64,000 nucleotides of DNA from JBFHRE01 sp041746105 (GTDB lineage: Bacteria; Actinomycetota; Acidimicrobiia; Spongiisociales; ZC4RG35), in NCBI GenBank assembly GCA_041746105.1, contig JBGTHP010000022.1, positions 21,766 through 85,765 on the forward strand, read 5' to 3'. Below the pieces are notes generated by a model that worked only from the letters and a program-made list of their open reading frames with translations, was not told the DNA's origin and made no database searches. Both the position numbers and the translations under genes were made by a program. Of the stretch, positions 24,572-33,940 are shown piece by piece. Positions within the stretch are counted from its first letter, which is position 1; every line of letters starts with the position of its first letter.

Positions 24572-25666
24572 ATGATCTACCTCGATCATGCCGCCACCAC
24601 TCCGATGCGACCTCCTGTTCGGGAGGCGATGGAGCCATTCGTTGCCGATGCATTCGGGAACGCATCTGGCGTGCATGCGGTGTCCCGGCGCGCCAAGAAC
24701 GCAGTGGAAGAAGCCCGAGAACGAGCCGCAGCGGTGCTCGGATGCAATCCGGCCGAGGTGGTCTTCACCGGTGGCGGGACAGAGGCGGACAACCTGGCGG
24801 TGAAGGGTCGGGCGCTGGTCGGGGCCGGGGGAGTGGTCACAACCGCGGTCGAACATGAAGCAGTTTTGGAGGCCGCCCGGTTTTGTGAACTAATGGGAAG
24901 CAAGCTAGCGGTGGCGTCGGTGGATTCCCGAGGCATCGTGGATCCCGAACAGGTTTTTGATCTGGTCGATGATCACACCGTCGTGGTGTCGGTGATGTCT
25001 GCCAACAACGAGACGGGGGCGCTCCAACCGGTGAACGAGATCGCCACGGCGCTCGATGGCCGGGTGCCTTTTCACACCGACGCGGTGCAGGCCTTTGTTT
25101 CCGAAGGCGTTCGACTGGACGGATTCGACCTTCTCTCTTTGGCCGCCCACAAGTTTGGAGGCCCGAAGGGAGTGGGTCTGCTGTACGTCCGCTCGGGTAT
25201 TGCATTGGAACCGGTCATCCACGGGGGAGGCCAAGAATTGGGCCGGCGCTCTGGGACTTTGAATGTCGCCGGGATAGTGGGCCTTGCCGTGGCGATGGAG
25301 CTGGCGGCTGCCGATCGCGACCGCTTTCGCCGCGATGTTGGCGCCGCCCGAGAGGCGTTCGAGCACGAGCTGGACGGCGTGGCAGAGCGCACTCTCGATC
25401 CGTCAGACACTCTGATCCAGCACAGCCATCTCAGCTTTCCCGATCTACGTAATGAGACACTGCTGATTCGTCTCGACCGCGAAGAAGTTGCGGCATCGGC
25501 CGGTTCGGCCTGTTCATCCGGGGCGGCCACCGTATCCCACGTGCTGTTCGCGATGGGGATGACCACCCAGCGGGCCAGGGAGTGTCTGCGCTTTTCGTTC
25601 GGATGGGACTCTGACGTCGATCAATCCGTGGAAGCTGCGCGCAGGGTCAAGGGCGTCGTGTCATGA
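24572..25666 (+). CDS. iscS: Cysteine desulfurase (NifS/IscS type)
   Basis: A 364-residue PLP enzyme releasing sulfur from cysteine as a protein persulfide. It begins MIYLDHAATTPMRPPVREAM. The PLP Lys is in LAAHKFGGPKG and the persulfide-forming Cys is in ASAGSACSSGAATVSHV. Its stop overlaps mnmA as ATGA, so it most likely donates sulfur to tRNA thiolation and may also serve Fe-S assembly. Upstream in-frame starts would add about 48 residues unlike the family. Confidence 0.92.
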   Translation: MIYLDHAATTPMRPPVREAMEPFVADAFGNASGVHAVSRRAKNAVEEARERAAAVLGCNPAEVVFTGGGTEADNLAVKGRALVGAGGVVTTAVEHEAVLEAARFCELMGSKLAVASVDSRGIVDPEQVFDLVDDHTVVVSVMSANNETGALQPVNEIATALDGRVPFHTDAVQAFVSEGVRLDGFDLLSLAAHKFGGPKGVGLLYVRSGIALEPVIHGGGQELGRRSGTLNVAGIVGLAVAMELAAADRDRFRRDVGAAREAFEHELDGVAERTLDPSDTLIQHSHLSFPDLRNETLLIRLDREEVAASAGSACSSGAATVSHVLFAMGMTTQRARECLRFSFGWDSDVDQSVEAARRVKGVVS

Positions 25667-26712
25667 GCCGGGTTCTGGTGGCAATGTCGGGTGGCGTCGA
25701 CTCGTCTGTGGCTGCGGCACTCATGCAACAAGAAGGCCACGAGGTAATCGGCGTCACGCTCAAGCTGTGGTCGGGGCCCAACGGAGAGGCACCAACGGCG
25801 GGTTGCTGCACGGTCTCTGATTCCGAGGACGCTCGGCGGGTGGCCTCGCAACTCGACGTCCCCTATTACGTCCTCGACTACACAGAAGATTTTTCCACGG
25901 GCGTCATCGACAAGTTCGTCGACGACTATCTGCATGGACGCACACCAAATCCGTGCGTCGAGTGCAATCGAACTGTCAAGTTCTCACGGCTGATGAGCCA
26001 GGCCATCGACTTCGGATGTGAACTGGTCGTGACCGGGCACTACGCCAGGACTCGTTTCGAAAACGGGCGGTGGAAGCTCCTGCGTGGCATCGACGGGTCC
26101 AAGGATCAGAGCTACGTGCTCTCGATGTTGGACCAGGCCCAACTCGAGCGGACCCGTTTCCCGGTTGGCGAGATCGACAAGGCGGAAACTCGCCGGATTG
26201 CCGGCGAACTCGGTCTGCGCACCGCCGACAAACCCGAGTCGATGGATATCTGTTTTGTGGGCAGTCGCAACTATCGGTCCTTCCTGGCTGATCAGGCACC
26301 TACCTCGACGACGCCGGGCGAACTTGTCGATACGGAAGGAAATGTGGTGGGAGCTCACTCCGGAATCACCAATTTCACCATTGGTCAGCGGCGAGGACTG
26401 GGAGTGGCGTTCGGCGAACCTCGATTCGTAGTTGATGTCCTGCCGAAGAACCACACCGTGGTGCTGGGCACGATGGACGATTTGGCCGTGACCGGATTGA
26501 CTGTCGAACAACTTGGTTTCGTTGGGGAAAGGGTGGAAGGCGCCGTAGAGGTGCAGTACCGCGCTCATGGCGATCCGGTTGCGGCGCGATTGACCGGCCA
26601 AGTGCTATTGTTCGAGAAGGCGCAGTATGGGGTGGCCCCCGGTCAGACCGCGGCGCTGTATCGAGGTGAAGAAGTCCTGGGCGGAGGAATAATCGCCAGG
26701 ACCTGGAGATGA
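25663..26712 (+). CDS. mnmA: tRNA-specific 2-thiouridylase
   Basis: A 349-residue enzyme installing s2U34 in tRNAs for Lys, Glu and Gln. The PP-loop is MSGGVDSSVAAALM. The catalytic cysteines are in TPNPCVECN and SMDICFVGSRNYRSF, and the tRNA-binding blocks include GHYARTRF, KDQSYVL and GQRRGLGVA. Translationally coupled to iscS through a 4-base overlap, and its own stop overlaps the next gene. Confidence 0.96.
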   Translation: MSRVLVAMSGGVDSSVAAALMQQEGHEVIGVTLKLWSGPNGEAPTAGCCTVSDSEDARRVASQLDVPYYVLDYTEDFSTGVIDKFVDDYLHGRTPNPCVECNRTVKFSRLMSQAIDFGCELVVTGHYARTRFENGRWKLLRGIDGSKDQSYVLSMLDQAQLERTRFPVGEIDKAETRRIAGELGLRTADKPESMDICFVGSRNYRSFLADQAPTSTTPGELVDTEGNVVGAHSGITNFTIGQRRGLGVAFGEPRFVVDVLPKNHTVVLGTMDDLAVTGLTVEQLGFVGERVEGAVEVQYRAHGDPVAARLTGQVLLFEKAQYGVAPGQTAALYRGEEVLGGGIIARTWR

Positions 26713-27458
26713 GCGCGATCGTCACTGGAGCCGGTAGCGAAGGCGGAATCGGCTTTGCCATCGCCAGGCGGTTGCTGGACGATGGCTTCAAGGTCGCCAT
26801 CTGTTCAACGACGGATCGAATTCACCAACGAGCTGAAGAACTCGGAAACGACGTGTTTTCGTATGCCGTCGATCTCACCGTCAGCGACCAGGTATCGCGT
26901 TTCGTGAGCGCCGCCGGCGAGGCTCTGGGTCCTTGTTCCGTTCTCGTGAACAACGCCGGAATGACGGCTTTGGGCATGGGACCAACCGTTGGGAGCAGTG
27001 AACAGGTGAGCGACGCCGCTTGGCGTGACGGTATCGAGCGCAATCTGACCACGGCCTTTTACATGTGCAGAGTGGTCCTTCCGGTGATGAAGGAAAGGGG
27101 TTACGGGCGAATCGTCAACGTTTCGTCAGTCACCGGACCGGTTGTCGCGATGATGGGTGAGGCGGCGTACGCGGCAGGCAAGTCGGGAATGATGGGGTTG
27201 ACCCGGGCGTTGGCGGTCGAGTACGCGTCCTCCGGGATAACCGTGAACGCAGTCGGGCCGGGGTGGATTGCCACGGACACCTCGCCTGGCGCCGAGTTGG
27301 CTGCCGGCCTCCACACTCCAATCGGTCGTCCGGGGACCCCTGCCGAGGTGGCTGCCGCCGTGTCTTTCCTCGCATCGCCAGAATCGTCTTATGTCACTGG
27401 GCAACTCTTGGTCGTCGATGGTGGGAACACCCTCGTGGACGACCACAGCTCGGTCTAA
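26709..27458 (+). CDS. Short-chain dehydrogenase/reductase (FabG-like)
   Basis: A 249-residue classical SDR. The cofactor loop TGAGSEGGIGFAIA, NNAG, the catalytic Ser of VNVSSVTGP and the YxxxK of YAAGKSG are all present. Similarity is closest to 3-oxoacyl-ACP reductase-type enzymes, but the substrate cannot be deduced. The start overlaps the mnmA stop (ATGA). Its TAA stop shares CTAA with the TAG of the convergent PPOX gene. Confidence 0.82.
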   Translation: MSAIVTGAGSEGGIGFAIARRLLDDGFKVAICSTTDRIHQRAEELGNDVFSYAVDLTVSDQVSRFVSAAGEALGPCSVLVNNAGMTALGMGPTVGSSEQVSDAAWRDGIERNLTTAFYMCRVVLPVMKERGYGRIVNVSSVTGPVVAMMGEAAYAAGKSGMMGLTRALAVEYASSGITVNAVGPGWIATDTSPGAELAAGLHTPIGRPGTPAEVAAAVSFLASPESSYVTGQLLVVDGGNTLVDDHSSV

Positions 27459-27844
27459 CGCTCGTAGACCATCTCCTTGTCTGGTGTGATCACGAGCAAC
27501 GCTCTCTCGCTCTGGATCGTGTTCGAGTAGTCACGCTTGAAGTACTTGCGCGAGAGCTTGTCGATGTGGTCGCGGGCCCGCGGCCCTCTGATTATCTCCG
27601 TGACCCGTCCCCGGACCTCCACCCAGTGATACGGGTTGCCGGTCTCGATGATCACTACGGTCACCCGGCTGTCAGCCTCGATGTTGAGAAACTTGCGGCG
27701 ATGGACTTCGGTGTTCATCAGGATGTTTGCCTCATCGGAGTCGACCCACATCACGTTCGAATGCGGTGTCCCGTCGGACAGAAGAGTGGTGATGACGGCG
27801 TAGTTGTCGTTCTGGGCCAGGGCCACGGTTCGAGGGTCGAGCAT
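27455..27844 (-). CDS. PPOX-class flavin/F420-dependent oxidoreductase
   Basis: A 129-residue split-beta-barrel protein of the pyridoxamine-5'-phosphate-oxidase superfamily. It contains YAVITTLLSDGTPHSNVMWV, a HRRKFLNIEADSRVTVVI cofactor strand and YHWVEVRGRVTEI. In Actinobacteria such short members often use coenzyme F420, so it is likely an F420- or FMN-dependent reductase of unknown substrate. TATCGT lies 6 bases upstream of the ATG at 27844, suggesting a leaderless mRNA. Confidence 0.75.
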   Translation of the reverse strand: MLDPRTVALAQNDNYAVITTLLSDGTPHSNVMWVDSDEANILMNTEVHRRKFLNIEADSRVTVVIIETGNPYHWVEVRGRVTEIIRGPRARDHIDKLSRKYFKRDYSNTIQSERALLVITPDKEMVYER

Positions 27845-27882
27845 CAGGCCACGATACCGATCGGATGCCCGCCCTCATTCAA

Positions 27883-27888
27883 TAGTAT
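27883..27888 (+). promoter_or_regulatory. Putative -10 hexamer TAGTAT for ligA
   Basis: TAGTAT, the best TATAAT-like match in the window, ends 8 bases before the ligA ATG; no Shine-Dalgarno sequence is present. Confidence 0.55.
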
Positions 27889-27896
27889 CTGGCCCC

Positions 27897-29933
27897 ATGT
27901 CCGAGCCGAACGACCGGGTGGAGAAACTTCGCAGCCAAATCAGGGCACATGCTCACCGCTATTACGTGCTCGATGCTCCGGTGGTCGCAGATGCGGAGTA
28001 CGACGCCCTCGTCAAGGAGTTGGAGCAACTCGAGACGAATCACCCTGAGTTGATAACGGCGGACTCTCCGACGCAACGCGTCGGTGCACCGGCTTCTGAC
28101 CTCTTCGCTTCCGTCGATCACCTTCGGCCCCTGTTCTCGCTCGACAACGTCGAGGCGGAGGAGGAATTGAACGCCTGGGAGCAACGCATCGTCAGGCAGG
28201 CGGGTGTGGTCCCCGACGCCTACACCTGCGAGCTGAAGATCGACGGTTTGGCCGTGGTCTTGGTGTACGAAGATGGGTTATTGATACGCGGAGCCACGCG
28301 CGGTGATGGGACCACCGGCGAGGACATCACCGCGAATCTGAGAGCCATCGACCAGGTTCCCCTGCGGCTTCTTGGTGATGGTGTCCCCCGGCTTCTGGAA
28401 GTCAGGGGGGAGGTCTACATGCCAGACGACGCGTTCGAAGCACTCAATCGGTCCCAGATGGAAAAAGGTGAACGCCTCTATTCCAACCCTCGCAACGCCG
28501 CCGCCGGGGGTGTGCGCCAGAAAGACCCGGCGGCCACCGCCTCGCGCCGGCTCGGCATCTGGGTCTATCAGGCGGGTGTGATCGAAGGGGGACCCGAACT
28601 CTCGAGCCACTCCGAGGCCGTGGAGTATCTCCGATCTCTCGGGCTTCGGACCAACCCGGCGTCGATGGTGGCCGCCGACTTGTCGGAGGTGCGTTCTTAC
28701 ATAAGAGCAGCAGAGATGGATCGCCACGGACGCGGCTACCAGACCGACGGAGTGGTGGTGAAGGTCGACGCGCTCGATCTGCAAGACCGCCTCGGTTTCA
28801 CCGCCAGGGCTCCGCGCTGGGCGGTCGCGTTCAAATTCCCTCCAGAGGAGCGCACCACCATTCTCAAAGACATCTGGATCAACATCGGCCGAACCGGGGC
28901 CGCTACTCCTTTCGCCGTGCTCGAAGCGGTGTTCGTGGGGGGCGCCAGCGTGGGGATGGCGACCCTCCACAACGAGGAACAGGTCGGTCTGAAGGATGTT
29001 CGGATTGGCGACACCGTGATCGTTCGGCGTGCCGGCGATGTGATCCCAGAAGTTTTGGGCCCGGTCATAGAACTCCGATCTGGTTCGGAGATCGTCTGGT
29101 CCATGCCTACCACCTGTCCGTTCTGTGAAAGCCCGATTGTCCGCACCGAGGGTGAGAAGGTGGCGCGTTGCACGGGCGGATTGAGCTGCCCATCGCGACT
29201 TCGAGAGTGGCTCTTTTTCTTCGCCTCGCGCTCTGGCATGGATATCGAAGGAATGGGTTACAAAACCATCCAGTTGCTGATCGACGAGAAACTCATCGCG
29301 GATCCCGCAGATATCTTCTTTCTCAAGCCAGAGAACTTGGCTGGTTTCGAAGGATGGGGAGAGATCTCGATTCGCAACTTGATGGACGGCATCGACGCCG
29401 CGCGAGACCGTCCTCTGGCCCGCCTCATCACGGCTCTCGGCATCCGTCATGTCGGTCCCGCCGCAGCCAAAGAGTTCGCCGCAGTCTTCTGTTCGATGGA
29501 CCGGTTGCTCGAAGCCTCCGTCGAGGAACTTACCTCGATCGACGGAATTGGATCCACGATCGCAGGAGCCTGGGTGGAGTGGGCAGCCGAGGAAGAGAAC
29601 CAAACTCTGGTCGCCAAGCTCAAAGAGGGCGGGGTCAGGGTCGAGGACCCTGAGCCGGCGCCACCTCTCGAAGGATCCGACATGCTGGCCGGTCTGATCT
29701 TTGTGGTGAGCGGAACATTGAGCGGCTATAGCCGTGAGGAGGCCGAAGCCGCCCTCATTGCGAGGGGAGCAAAAGTCACAGGTTCGGTGTCCAAAAGGAC
29801 GGCGGCCCTCGTGCTGGGAGACAATCCTGGGGGGTCCAAACTGACCAAGGCCACCGATCTCGGAGTCAAGACCATCGGTGAAGTTGAATTCGCACAACTT
29901 CTGGCGGCAGGGCCCTCAGTTCTCGACTCCTGA
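27897..29933 (+). CDS. ligA: NAD-dependent DNA ligase
   Basis: A 678-residue replicative ligase. Domain order is Ia (YYVLDAPVVADAEYD), the adenylation domain with nucleophile Lys114 in CELKIDGLAV, the OB fold, a C4 zinc finger (CPFC, then ARC and SCPSR), helix-hairpin-helix repeats (GIRHVGPAAAKEFA) and a C-terminal BRCT domain (FVVSGTLSGYSREEAEA). The ATG at 27897 puts Lys114 where E. coli has Lys115. A TTA codon occurs at 28278. The 3' end overlaps the convergent DUF2339 gene by 18 bases. Confidence 0.97.
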   Translation: MSEPNDRVEKLRSQIRAHAHRYYVLDAPVVADAEYDALVKELEQLETNHPELITADSPTQRVGAPASDLFASVDHLRPLFSLDNVEAEEELNAWEQRIVRQAGVVPDAYTCELKIDGLAVVLVYEDGLLIRGATRGDGTTGEDITANLRAIDQVPLRLLGDGVPRLLEVRGEVYMPDDAFEALNRSQMEKGERLYSNPRNAAAGGVRQKDPAATASRRLGIWVYQAGVIEGGPELSSHSEAVEYLRSLGLRTNPASMVAADLSEVRSYIRAAEMDRHGRGYQTDGVVVKVDALDLQDRLGFTARAPRWAVAFKFPPEERTTILKDIWINIGRTGAATPFAVLEAVFVGGASVGMATLHNEEQVGLKDVRIGDTVIVRRAGDVIPEVLGPVIELRSGSEIVWSMPTTCPFCESPIVRTEGEKVARCTGGLSCPSRLREWLFFFASRSGMDIEGMGYKTIQLLIDEKLIADPADIFFLKPENLAGFEGWGEISIRNLMDGIDAARDRPLARLITALGIRHVGPAAAKEFAAVFCSMDRLLEASVEELTSIDGIGSTIAGAWVEWAAEEENQTLVAKLKEGGVRVEDPEPAPPLEGSDMLAGLIFVVSGTLSGYSREEAEAALIARGAKVTGSVSKRTAALVLGDNPGGSKLTKATDLGVKTIGEVEFAQLLAAGPSVLDS

Positions 29934-31469
29934 TCCAGAACCGGGGGTGTCTCCGGCAACGGTGCCCGTATCGATGACGTCCTCGTCACCGAGCCACATC
30001 CCGACTCCAAGCAGAGCCAGCCCGATCCCGGCGAACAGACCGATCCGGCCCAACGGGGGAACGGCTGCCGTATCGACCACGAGAAGCTTGATTACGGTGA
30101 TGACGAGCACGGCCAGTCCGCTGTTGCGAACCAGCATGCTCCCGCGAACCTTCCCGGCAATGGTCGAGATGAGTCCGGCCACCGCCCATCCCGCGGTCAG
30201 TAGCCCTGTGTGGATCGGCTCGAGTGACGCCATGGGCCACACCAACCCCGTGGTCATGGCCAGCCCCAGCAGGGCGATGCCGCTGGCCTTGATGGTTTCA
30301 TCGTCAGACTGCCGGATAAACATCCCGGCAGCGGCCAGGCCGACGACGGTTGAGAGGCTGCTGAGATCAGCCAGGTCGAAGACCGAGTCAGAGGCGATCA
30401 GTGCTCGGCCGGGCCAGGTGATGGTCAGAATCCCGAGGCCGGCGTATCCCAGGGCCAACATCGATCGATGCCGATGGCGAGCGCCGAGGACCACCATCGC
30501 CACGACCTGGAGTGTCACGACCATCACGGCGGCGTGCAGGTCGAATCCGTCGAACCAAGCGACCGACGCCAGGATCGCCGCTGGCACCAACTGCACCTCG
30601 CCCGCCACCGACGGAGCGGGGCTTCGCCTCACCAAGACCATTGTGACTCCGAGGGCGGCAGCCACCGCCAACGCCAGCGTTACTCGCGGTTGAACACCCA
30701 GCACCGTCGTGGCGACTCCGTAGCCGATGAGGGGAAGCCCGGTCGCGGCCAACACCGGTATCACCGAGGCGTCAACCAGGTGGTTGGGACGTCTCATCGC
30801 TCCCATCAGTGATCCCACCCAAAAACCGACCATCGCCAACGAGGTTCCGATCAGCAATGATCGGGCATCTGGCTTGGGTCCGAAAGCGCCAAGGCCTCCA
30901 AGACCAACCATCACGATGCTCAGCGCAGCTGCAGACAGAAATACCAGTCGCCATTGGCGCTCCAGATAGAGATAGACGGCGGTTGCCGTGACCGCCGCCA
31001 ACGTCGGAGCATCGAACCCACTCCCGAGCAGGAACGGTGCAACCAGGGCGCCACCTAGACCAACCGCAGCCAGGGCTTCCTGACCGTTGCGATACGCGAG
31101 GCCGACAACTCCAGCGGAGACAACCCCGAGAGCGACCGCCGCTCCGGCCACACCGAGGAGGCCAAGGCGATGGTGCGCGGCGAAGGCCGTCAAATAGAGG
31201 ACGGCAGAACCACCGCCTTGCATCAGTCCGCCGTAGCCTCGTCTGGTCGCAAGCAGGTGTTCGCCGACAACAATCATCGCCAGACCTCCTCCTGCCGCCA
31301 GCAGGAGTTGGGTGACGGGCCCGAGCCATTCGTTTTCGATCGCATAGCGGAGGAAGTAGGCAAAAGCCCCCACCACGAGTCCGAGACCAACTCGGAACAT
31401 TGTCTTTCCACTGATGAGGTCGGGTGTTCTGCTTGTCACTGCTGCTCCTGTTTCGGATACAGACAGCAT
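29916..31469 (-). CDS. DUF2339 multi-pass membrane protein
   Basis: A 517-residue protein made almost entirely of hydrophobic helices; I count at least 12 likely segments. It matches the DUF2339 pattern (GKTMFRVGLGLVVGAFAYFL, FLRYAIENEWLGP, HLLATRRGYGG, QPRVTLALAVAAALG), a family of predicted bacterial membrane proteins of unknown function. The last 20 residues are a polar Gly/Ser-rich tail. I start at the ATG at 31469 because the 43 residues an upstream start would add are not family-like. Confidence 0.75.
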   Translation of the reverse strand: MLSVSETGAAVTSRTPDLISGKTMFRVGLGLVVGAFAYFLRYAIENEWLGPVTQLLLAAGGGLAMIVVGEHLLATRRGYGGLMQGGGSAVLYLTAFAAHHRLGLLGVAGAAVALGVVSAGVVGLAYRNGQEALAAVGLGGALVAPFLLGSGFDAPTLAAVTATAVYLYLERQWRLVFLSAAALSIVMVGLGGLGAFGPKPDARSLLIGTSLAMVGFWVGSLMGAMRRPNHLVDASVIPVLAATGLPLIGYGVATTVLGVQPRVTLALAVAAALGVTMVLVRRSPAPSVAGEVQLVPAAILASVAWFDGFDLHAAVMVVTLQVVAMVVLGARHRHRSMLALGYAGLGILTITWPGRALIASDSVFDLADLSSLSTVVGLAAAGMFIRQSDDETIKASGIALLGLAMTTGLVWPMASLEPIHTGLLTAGWAVAGLISTIAGKVRGSMLVRNSGLAVLVITVIKLLVVDTAAVPPLGRIGLFAGIGLALLGVGMWLGDEDVIDTGTVAGDTPGSGSGVEN

Positions 31470-31534
31470 CGGCTTTTGCGGCCGGAGCGGATATCGGTGA
31501 CCCCCCTGATATCGGAGAGGGGGAGACTCAGGGC

Positions 31535-31930
31535 TCACTGAATCCGGAAAGTCCAGACAAAAGTACCCACGTCGGCAGGCCCGGCCACAGAGTCCCATTC
31601 GATCCGGACTTCGTGTTCACCGGGGCTCCACTCAGTCAGATAGGCGCTGAGCGGGCTCGGACTCCACCGATAGACGCCAGTCGCCTCGATCACGGTGATC
31701 TCAGATTCCGGAACTCTGAATCCGTCTACGTAGAGAACCAGGGTGTAACCCACGGACATGTCGACCTCGACGAAGGCCTGTCTCAGAGCGGCGTCGTTGG
31801 GCAACGGGAAGACGGACTCGACCGGTGGTGGAAGCGGTGTCGATGTTCCGGTCGGATTGAACGCGATTCCGAGAGCGACGACGGCGACGAGAAGGCAGCC
31901 CAAGCCGAAATAGATCAACCGATAACGCAT
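31535..31930 (-). CDS. Small membrane-anchored protein of unknown function
   Basis: A 131-residue protein with one N-terminal hydrophobic helix (about residues 5-24, IYFGLGCLLVAVVALGIAF), a short proline-rich linker and an extracytoplasmic beta-rich domain of about 85 residues ending VGTFVWTFRIQ. The repeated aromatic strands (YTLVLYVDG, HEVRIEWDSV) suggest an immunoglobulin-like fold. I do not recognise a family. It lies 65 bases upstream of the DUF2339 gene on the same strand. CATACT, 6 bases before the ATG, is a possible -10. Confidence 0.65.
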   Translation of the reverse strand: MRYRLIYFGLGCLLVAVVALGIAFNPTGTSTPLPPPVESVFPLPNDAALRQAFVEVDMSVGYTLVLYVDGFRVPESEITVIEATGVYRWSPSPLSAYLTEWSPGEHEVRIEWDSVAGPADVGTFVWTFRIQ

Positions 31931-32000
31931 GAGCCGAGTATGGCCTGGCGGTCCCGCAACTCAAATCGTCCATAGATGCCCTGGCGAGTCGGACACTCGG

Positions 32001-32006
32001 TAGCGT
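32001..32006 (+). promoter_or_regulatory. Putative -10 hexamer TAGCGT for dapC-dapD-dapE
   Basis: TAGCGT ends 6 bases before the ATG at 32013. If used, the operon mRNA is leaderless, which argues for the ATG over the GTG at 32007. Confidence 0.5.
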
Positions 32007-32012
32007 GTGCAT

Positions 32013-33152
32013 ATGCATCGCAATCCAGTTGTCGACCGACTCGGTGCAGCACCTTTGACCGGAATCCACGACACGATGCGCCGCATGCGAGAAGCGGGTG
32101 AACGGCTTGTCGACTTTTCGATAGGTGACCCGCGAGAACCCACTCCATCGTTCATTCCTGAGGCGCTGAGGGCGGCCGTCCCGCAGGTCTCTCAATACCC
32201 GACCACCAAAGGACTCCCCAAGTTGCGGGAATCGATATCGGCTTACGTGCTACGCCGGTTTGGAGTGGAGGTGGACCCGGCGACTCAAATCCTGCCTACG
32301 ACCGGATCGAAAGAAGCGATCTTCAACACTCCGCTGGCGTTTGTCGATCGAGGGGCGGCCGATGTGGCGGTCTGGGCGTCGCCCGGTTATCCGACATACG
32401 AACGCGGAGCCCTTTTTGCGGGGGCTGAACCTTATGAAGTGACGCTCGATGGCGATTTTGTGTTCAACCCGCAAATGGTTCCGTCGGAGGTGTGGGAGCG
32501 CGCCGCTCTGGTGTGGACGTGCTCTCCTCACAATCCGACCGGTTCTGTGATGTCGCGAGGGGTGGTGGAGGCCTTCGTGGAGTCGGCGCGGCGTTCGGGG
32601 ACGTGGCTCTGCGCTGACGAGTGTTACGTCGATCTGTACGAGGACGAGCCGCCGATTTCGGTACTCGAAGTCGGCGGACCGGGATCGAAGGGCATCCTCA
32701 GCTATCTGAGTCTGTCGAAGAGATCCGGAATGACCGGCTATAGGTCGGGCGCGATCGTGGGCGATGCGGAAGCGATTGCCGCTTTGTTCGCCCTGAGGAC
32801 ATCTACCGGAACCGCCCCTCCCGAATTCACCCAGGCGGCAGCGATGGTCGCTTGGGACGACGACGCCCACGTGGCCGAACGCAGGAAAACATTCGCAGCG
32901 AAACGTTCGATCCTCCGAACGGTGTTCGACGAGATGGGAATGGAGGTTGTGGCATCTGAAGCCGGTTTGTATCTGTGGGTCAAGGTGGACGACGATGTGG
33001 CGATTACTTCTCGGCTGCTCGAAGCGGGTGTGGTCGTCTCGCCGGGACGGGTCTTTGGACGCGGGGGAGAGGGCTACGTGCGATTGGCGCTCGTGCCCAC
33101 GCTGGAGGAATGTGACGAAGCAGCAGAGGTGGTGTTGAAGTGCCTTCGATGA
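32013..33152 (+). CDS. dapC: N-succinyldiaminopimelate aminotransferase
   Basis: A 379-residue fold-type I PLP aminotransferase. Features are VDFSIGDPREPTPSFI, the GLPKLRESI segment, SPHNPTGSVMS, the Asp-Tyr pair region CADECYVDLYED, and the PLP-lysine motif LSLSKRSGMTGYRSG. The following genes are dapD and dapE, so the likely step is conversion of N-succinyl-2-amino-6-ketopimelate to N-succinyl-LL-diaminopimelate. Family assignment is firm; the DapC role rests on context. Confidence 0.9.
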   Translation: MHRNPVVDRLGAAPLTGIHDTMRRMREAGERLVDFSIGDPREPTPSFIPEALRAAVPQVSQYPTTKGLPKLRESISAYVLRRFGVEVDPATQILPTTGSKEAIFNTPLAFVDRGAADVAVWASPGYPTYERGALFAGAEPYEVTLDGDFVFNPQMVPSEVWERAALVWTCSPHNPTGSVMSRGVVEAFVESARRSGTWLCADECYVDLYEDEPPISVLEVGGPGSKGILSYLSLSKRSGMTGYRSGAIVGDAEAIAALFALRTSTGTAPPEFTQAAAMVAWDDDAHVAERRKTFAAKRSILRTVFDEMGMEVVASEAGLYLWVKVDDDVAITSRLLEAGVVVSPGRVFGRGGEGYVRLALVPTLEECDEAAEVVLKCLR

Positions 33153-33940
33153 TCGAGGCCGCTTATTTGGGAGAAGTCGAACTCGAAGAAGCGCGAGGCG
33201 AGGTCGAGGCGATGATCAGCGCGCTCGATTCCGGCACGGCCAGGGTCGCCGAAAAGGTGGATGGAGAATGGGTCGTCAATGATTTGGCGAAGCAGGCGAT
33301 TCTTCTCTACTTCAGGCTGGCGCAGATGCAAACTTTCGAAATCGGTCCCTTCGAGTTCCATGACAAGATCCCCATAAAACACGGCCTTGCCGCCCAAGGA
33401 GTGAGAGTGGTGCCTCCGGGCACCGTCCGCTACGGGGCACATTGCGAACCGGGCGTCATCGTGATGCCCGGTTATGTGAACATCGGGGCCAGGGTCGGTT
33501 CGGGGACAATGGTGGACACATGGGCAACCGTCGGTTCGTGCGCTCAGATCGGAAAAAACGTCCACCTGGCCGGCGGCGTCGGGATCGGCGGAGTTCTCGA
33601 ACCACCCAATGCCCGGCCCGTGATCATCGAGGATGGAGCTTTCATCGGCAGCCGTTGCATTGTTGTCGAAGGTGTGCTCGTGGAGGAGAGAGCGGTGCTT
33701 GGCGCCAATACGACCATCACCGCATCGACGCCCATAATCGACGTCACCGGCTCCGAGGCCGTCGAGCATCGCGGGAGAGTTCCTGCCGGTTCGATTGTGG
33801 TGCCTGGCACTCGGCCGAAGCAGTTTCCGGCCGGGGTGGTCGATCTCCAATGTGCCTACATAATCGGCCACCGCCAGCCGCGACATGATGAACGACTGGC
33901 GCTCAACTCATATCTGCGAGAGCTCGGAGTCCAACTGTGA
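33149..33940 (+). CDS. dapD: Tetrahydrodipicolinate N-succinyltransferase
   Basis: A 263-residue left-handed beta-helix acyltransferase using succinyl-CoA. Hexapeptide repeats run from about residue 95 (VIVMPGYVNIGARVGSG) through VGSCAQIGKNVHLAGGVGIGG to IEDGAFIGSRCIVVEG. The catalytic block GTMVDTWATVGS is present. I use the ATG at 33149, which overlaps the dapC stop as ATGA; a GTG at 33140 would add three residues. The stop overlaps the GTG of dapE. Confidence 0.93.
   Translation: MIEAAYLGEVELEEARGEVEAMISALDSGTARVAEKVDGEWVVNDLAKQAILLYFRLAQMQTFEIGPFEFHDKIPIKHGLAAQGVRVVPPGTVRYGAHCEPGVIVMPGYVNIGARVGSGTMVDTWATVGSCAQIGKNVHLAGGVGIGGVLEPPNARPVIIEDGAFIGSRCIVVEGVLVEERAVLGANTTITASTPIIDVTGSEAVEHRGRVPAGSIVVPGTRPKQFPAGVVDLQCAYIIGHRQPRHDERLALNSYLRELGVQL

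Noticed and set aside
28278..29897. A 539-codon minus-strand open frame opposite ligA
   Set aside because: Long, but entirely antisense to ligA, whose domains are all intact; His/Asp-rich shadow composition.
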